DNA from: Eremophila alpestris peregrina
Lineage: Eukaryota; Chordata; Aves; Passeriformes; Alaudidae
Assembly (NCBI GenBank): GCA_009792885.1
Contig: WMCF01000025.1
Location: 8,830,123 to 8,894,122 of the forward strand
Direction of reading: 5' to 3'
DNA: 64,000 nucleotides
A program made the position numbers and the translations under genes. Of the stretch, positions 62,930 through 64,000 are shown piece after piece (within the stretch, counting starts at the first letter, position 1; every line of letters begins with the position of its first letter). The notes under the pieces are model-generated. The model saw only the letters and a list, made by a program, of their open reading frames with translations, searched no databases and was not told the origin of the DNA.

Positions 62930-62952
62930 GGGGGGGGTGGGGATGTGGTGGG
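62930..62952 (+). other. G-rich run, possible G-quadruplex
   Basis: A run of eight G, then four G after one base, then GG and GGG. Four stacked runs are possible only if the G8 run is split, so this is weaker than the motif at 2320-2359. Confidence 0.35.
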
Positions 62953-63082
62953 AGCAGGAGTGCTTTTCTTTGTCTTTGCTGACTATGGCCTCTACACTAA
63001 AAGCCCATTCCAATACGGGAGTCAAAGAATCTGAGAAAAATTAACAAAATGAAACCGTGGCTATCTGGTTTAGAACCACAGT

Positions 63083-63128
63083 AAAACAAAACAAAAAAAC
63101 AAAAAACAAAAACCCCAAAAAAAAAAAA
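63083..63128 (+). repeat. A-rich simple repeat
   Basis: A runs broken by single or multiple C, similar to the tract near 58 kb. Confidence 0.8.
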
Positions 63129-63393
63129 CCCACCCACCAATGAGTGTGAACTTGACAGACAGCAATGCAGAAAAAGGAACAGAGTTGAAGAGGCATTTTG
63201 TGGATTAAAAACTGTTGTCATAAAGATTTAACTGGAACCCATAAAAAAAGCTCCCATTCAGCATTTAAGAAAGGTAAGCAAATTGAGTAGAAGTTAAGCC
63301 AGTGTAATATTAAACTGATTAAAGATAACAGATGCTACCAAAATGCTTGTGCCAGTTTTGAGATGTCTGAGTCTTTCATCTTAGTGTATTTTA

Positions 63394-63965
63394 CAGAATC
63401 ACAAAATCACTGGTAAGGTTGGCAGAGACCACAGTGGGTCATCTGGTCCAACCTCCTTGCTCAAGCAGAGTCATCCTGGATTGCATCCAGACAGTCCTGG
63501 AATACCTTCAGTGAGGGAGAATCCATAACCTCTCTGGGCAATCTACTCCAGTCCATGGTCACCTGCACAGCAAAGAAGTTCTTCCTCATATTCAGGAGGA
63601 ACTTCTCTTGCCTCACTTTCTGCCTCTTGTCCTATTGCTTGGCAACACTGAGCAGAGCCTGGCTCTGTCCTCTTGACCCCTTCCCTTCAGATTCTTATAG
63701 ACACTGACAAGGTCCCCTGTCAGTCATCTCCTCTAGAGGCTGAACAGGCCCAGTTGTCCCAGCTCCTCCTTGTAAGAGAAATGTTCCAGTCCCCTCATCA
63801 TCTTTGTTGTCCTCTGCTGGACCTGCTCTGTGGCTTCAAGTCTCTCTCTGACTGAGGAGTCCAGAACTGGACACAGCACTCCAGATGTGGCCTCACCAGA
63901 ACTGAGTAGAGGGTCAGGATCACCTCCCTTGAGCTGCTGGCAATGACTTCTTCTAATGCACCCAT
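63394..63965 (-). mobile_element. CR1 LINE 3' fragment
   Basis: The plus strand starts 'acagaatcacaaaatcactg', continues 'catctggtccaacctccttg', 'gaggctgaacaggcccagtt', 'gtccagaactggacacagca' and 'ctccagatgtggcctcacca'. This is a reversed CR1 3' region of about 570 bases and one of the better-kept copies. Confidence 0.92.
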
Positions 63966-64000
63966 TTTGTTTTTTCCTATAAAAACAAATATATAATAAA

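Larger units (their letters stand above)
51721..63393. other. Intergenic DNA, no gene recognised
   Basis: About 11.7 kb without a recognisable exon, RNA gene or clear transposon. The longest open frames (140 codons at 55028-55450, 131 codons at 55723-56118 minus) have no features of known proteins. A-rich tracts occur near 58.0 and 63.1 kb and a G-rich run near 62.93 kb. Confidence 0.5.

Overview
The window is eukaryotic nuclear DNA from a bird. It contains many degraded CR1 LINE copies with the typical avian 3' half, two LTRs of the avian ERVL-like type, GT-AG introns with small exons, and compact CpG-rich promoters in an AT-rich background. The ERVL-like LTR type is very common in songbirds, so a passerine is plausible, but the species cannot be fixed from the sequence.

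Three protein-coding genes can be supported. ATPSCKMT (FAM173B; mitochondrial lysine methyltransferase of ATP synthase subunit c) lies on the minus strand in four exons (10825-18430). CCT5 (epsilon subunit of the cytosolic chaperonin TRiC/CCT) lies on the plus strand in eleven exons (19196-27002). Their start codons are 765 bp apart, head to head across one CpG-rich promoter. Further right, on the minus strand, is an SBK2-like serine/threonine kinase (coding exons 42702-44614). A second CpG-rich patch with a minus-strand splice donor near 51.5 kb is a good candidate for its distant first exon.

Region by region: 1-10.3 kb is AT-rich intergenic DNA with a small CR1 piece, a G-quadruplex motif and a solo LTR (9427-9858). 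10.3-10.65 kb is a second LTR whose middle is replaced by a Tn5/Nextera mate-pair junction sequence, which is an assembly artefact. 10.8-18.4 kb is ATPSCKMT; its 4.8 kb third intron holds a long minus-strand CR1, a tandem pair of plus-strand CR1 copies and a small GC-rich islet with a strong CTCF-type motif. 19.2-27.3 kb is CCT5. 27.3-42.3 kb is intergenic with an old CR1 remnant near 40-41 kb. 42.3-51.7 kb is the kinase gene and its probable 5' region, with two more CR1 pieces. 51.7-64 kb shows no gene and ends in a CR1 fragment.

The genes do not form a pathway. CCT5 and ATPSCKMT are housekeeping neighbours sharing a promoter region; the kinase is a separate gene. I found no sign of a new biological system. 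The items most worth a second look are the adapter artefact, the kinase next to CCT5 (where mammals have CMBL, which I did not see), and its possible remote CpG-island first exon.
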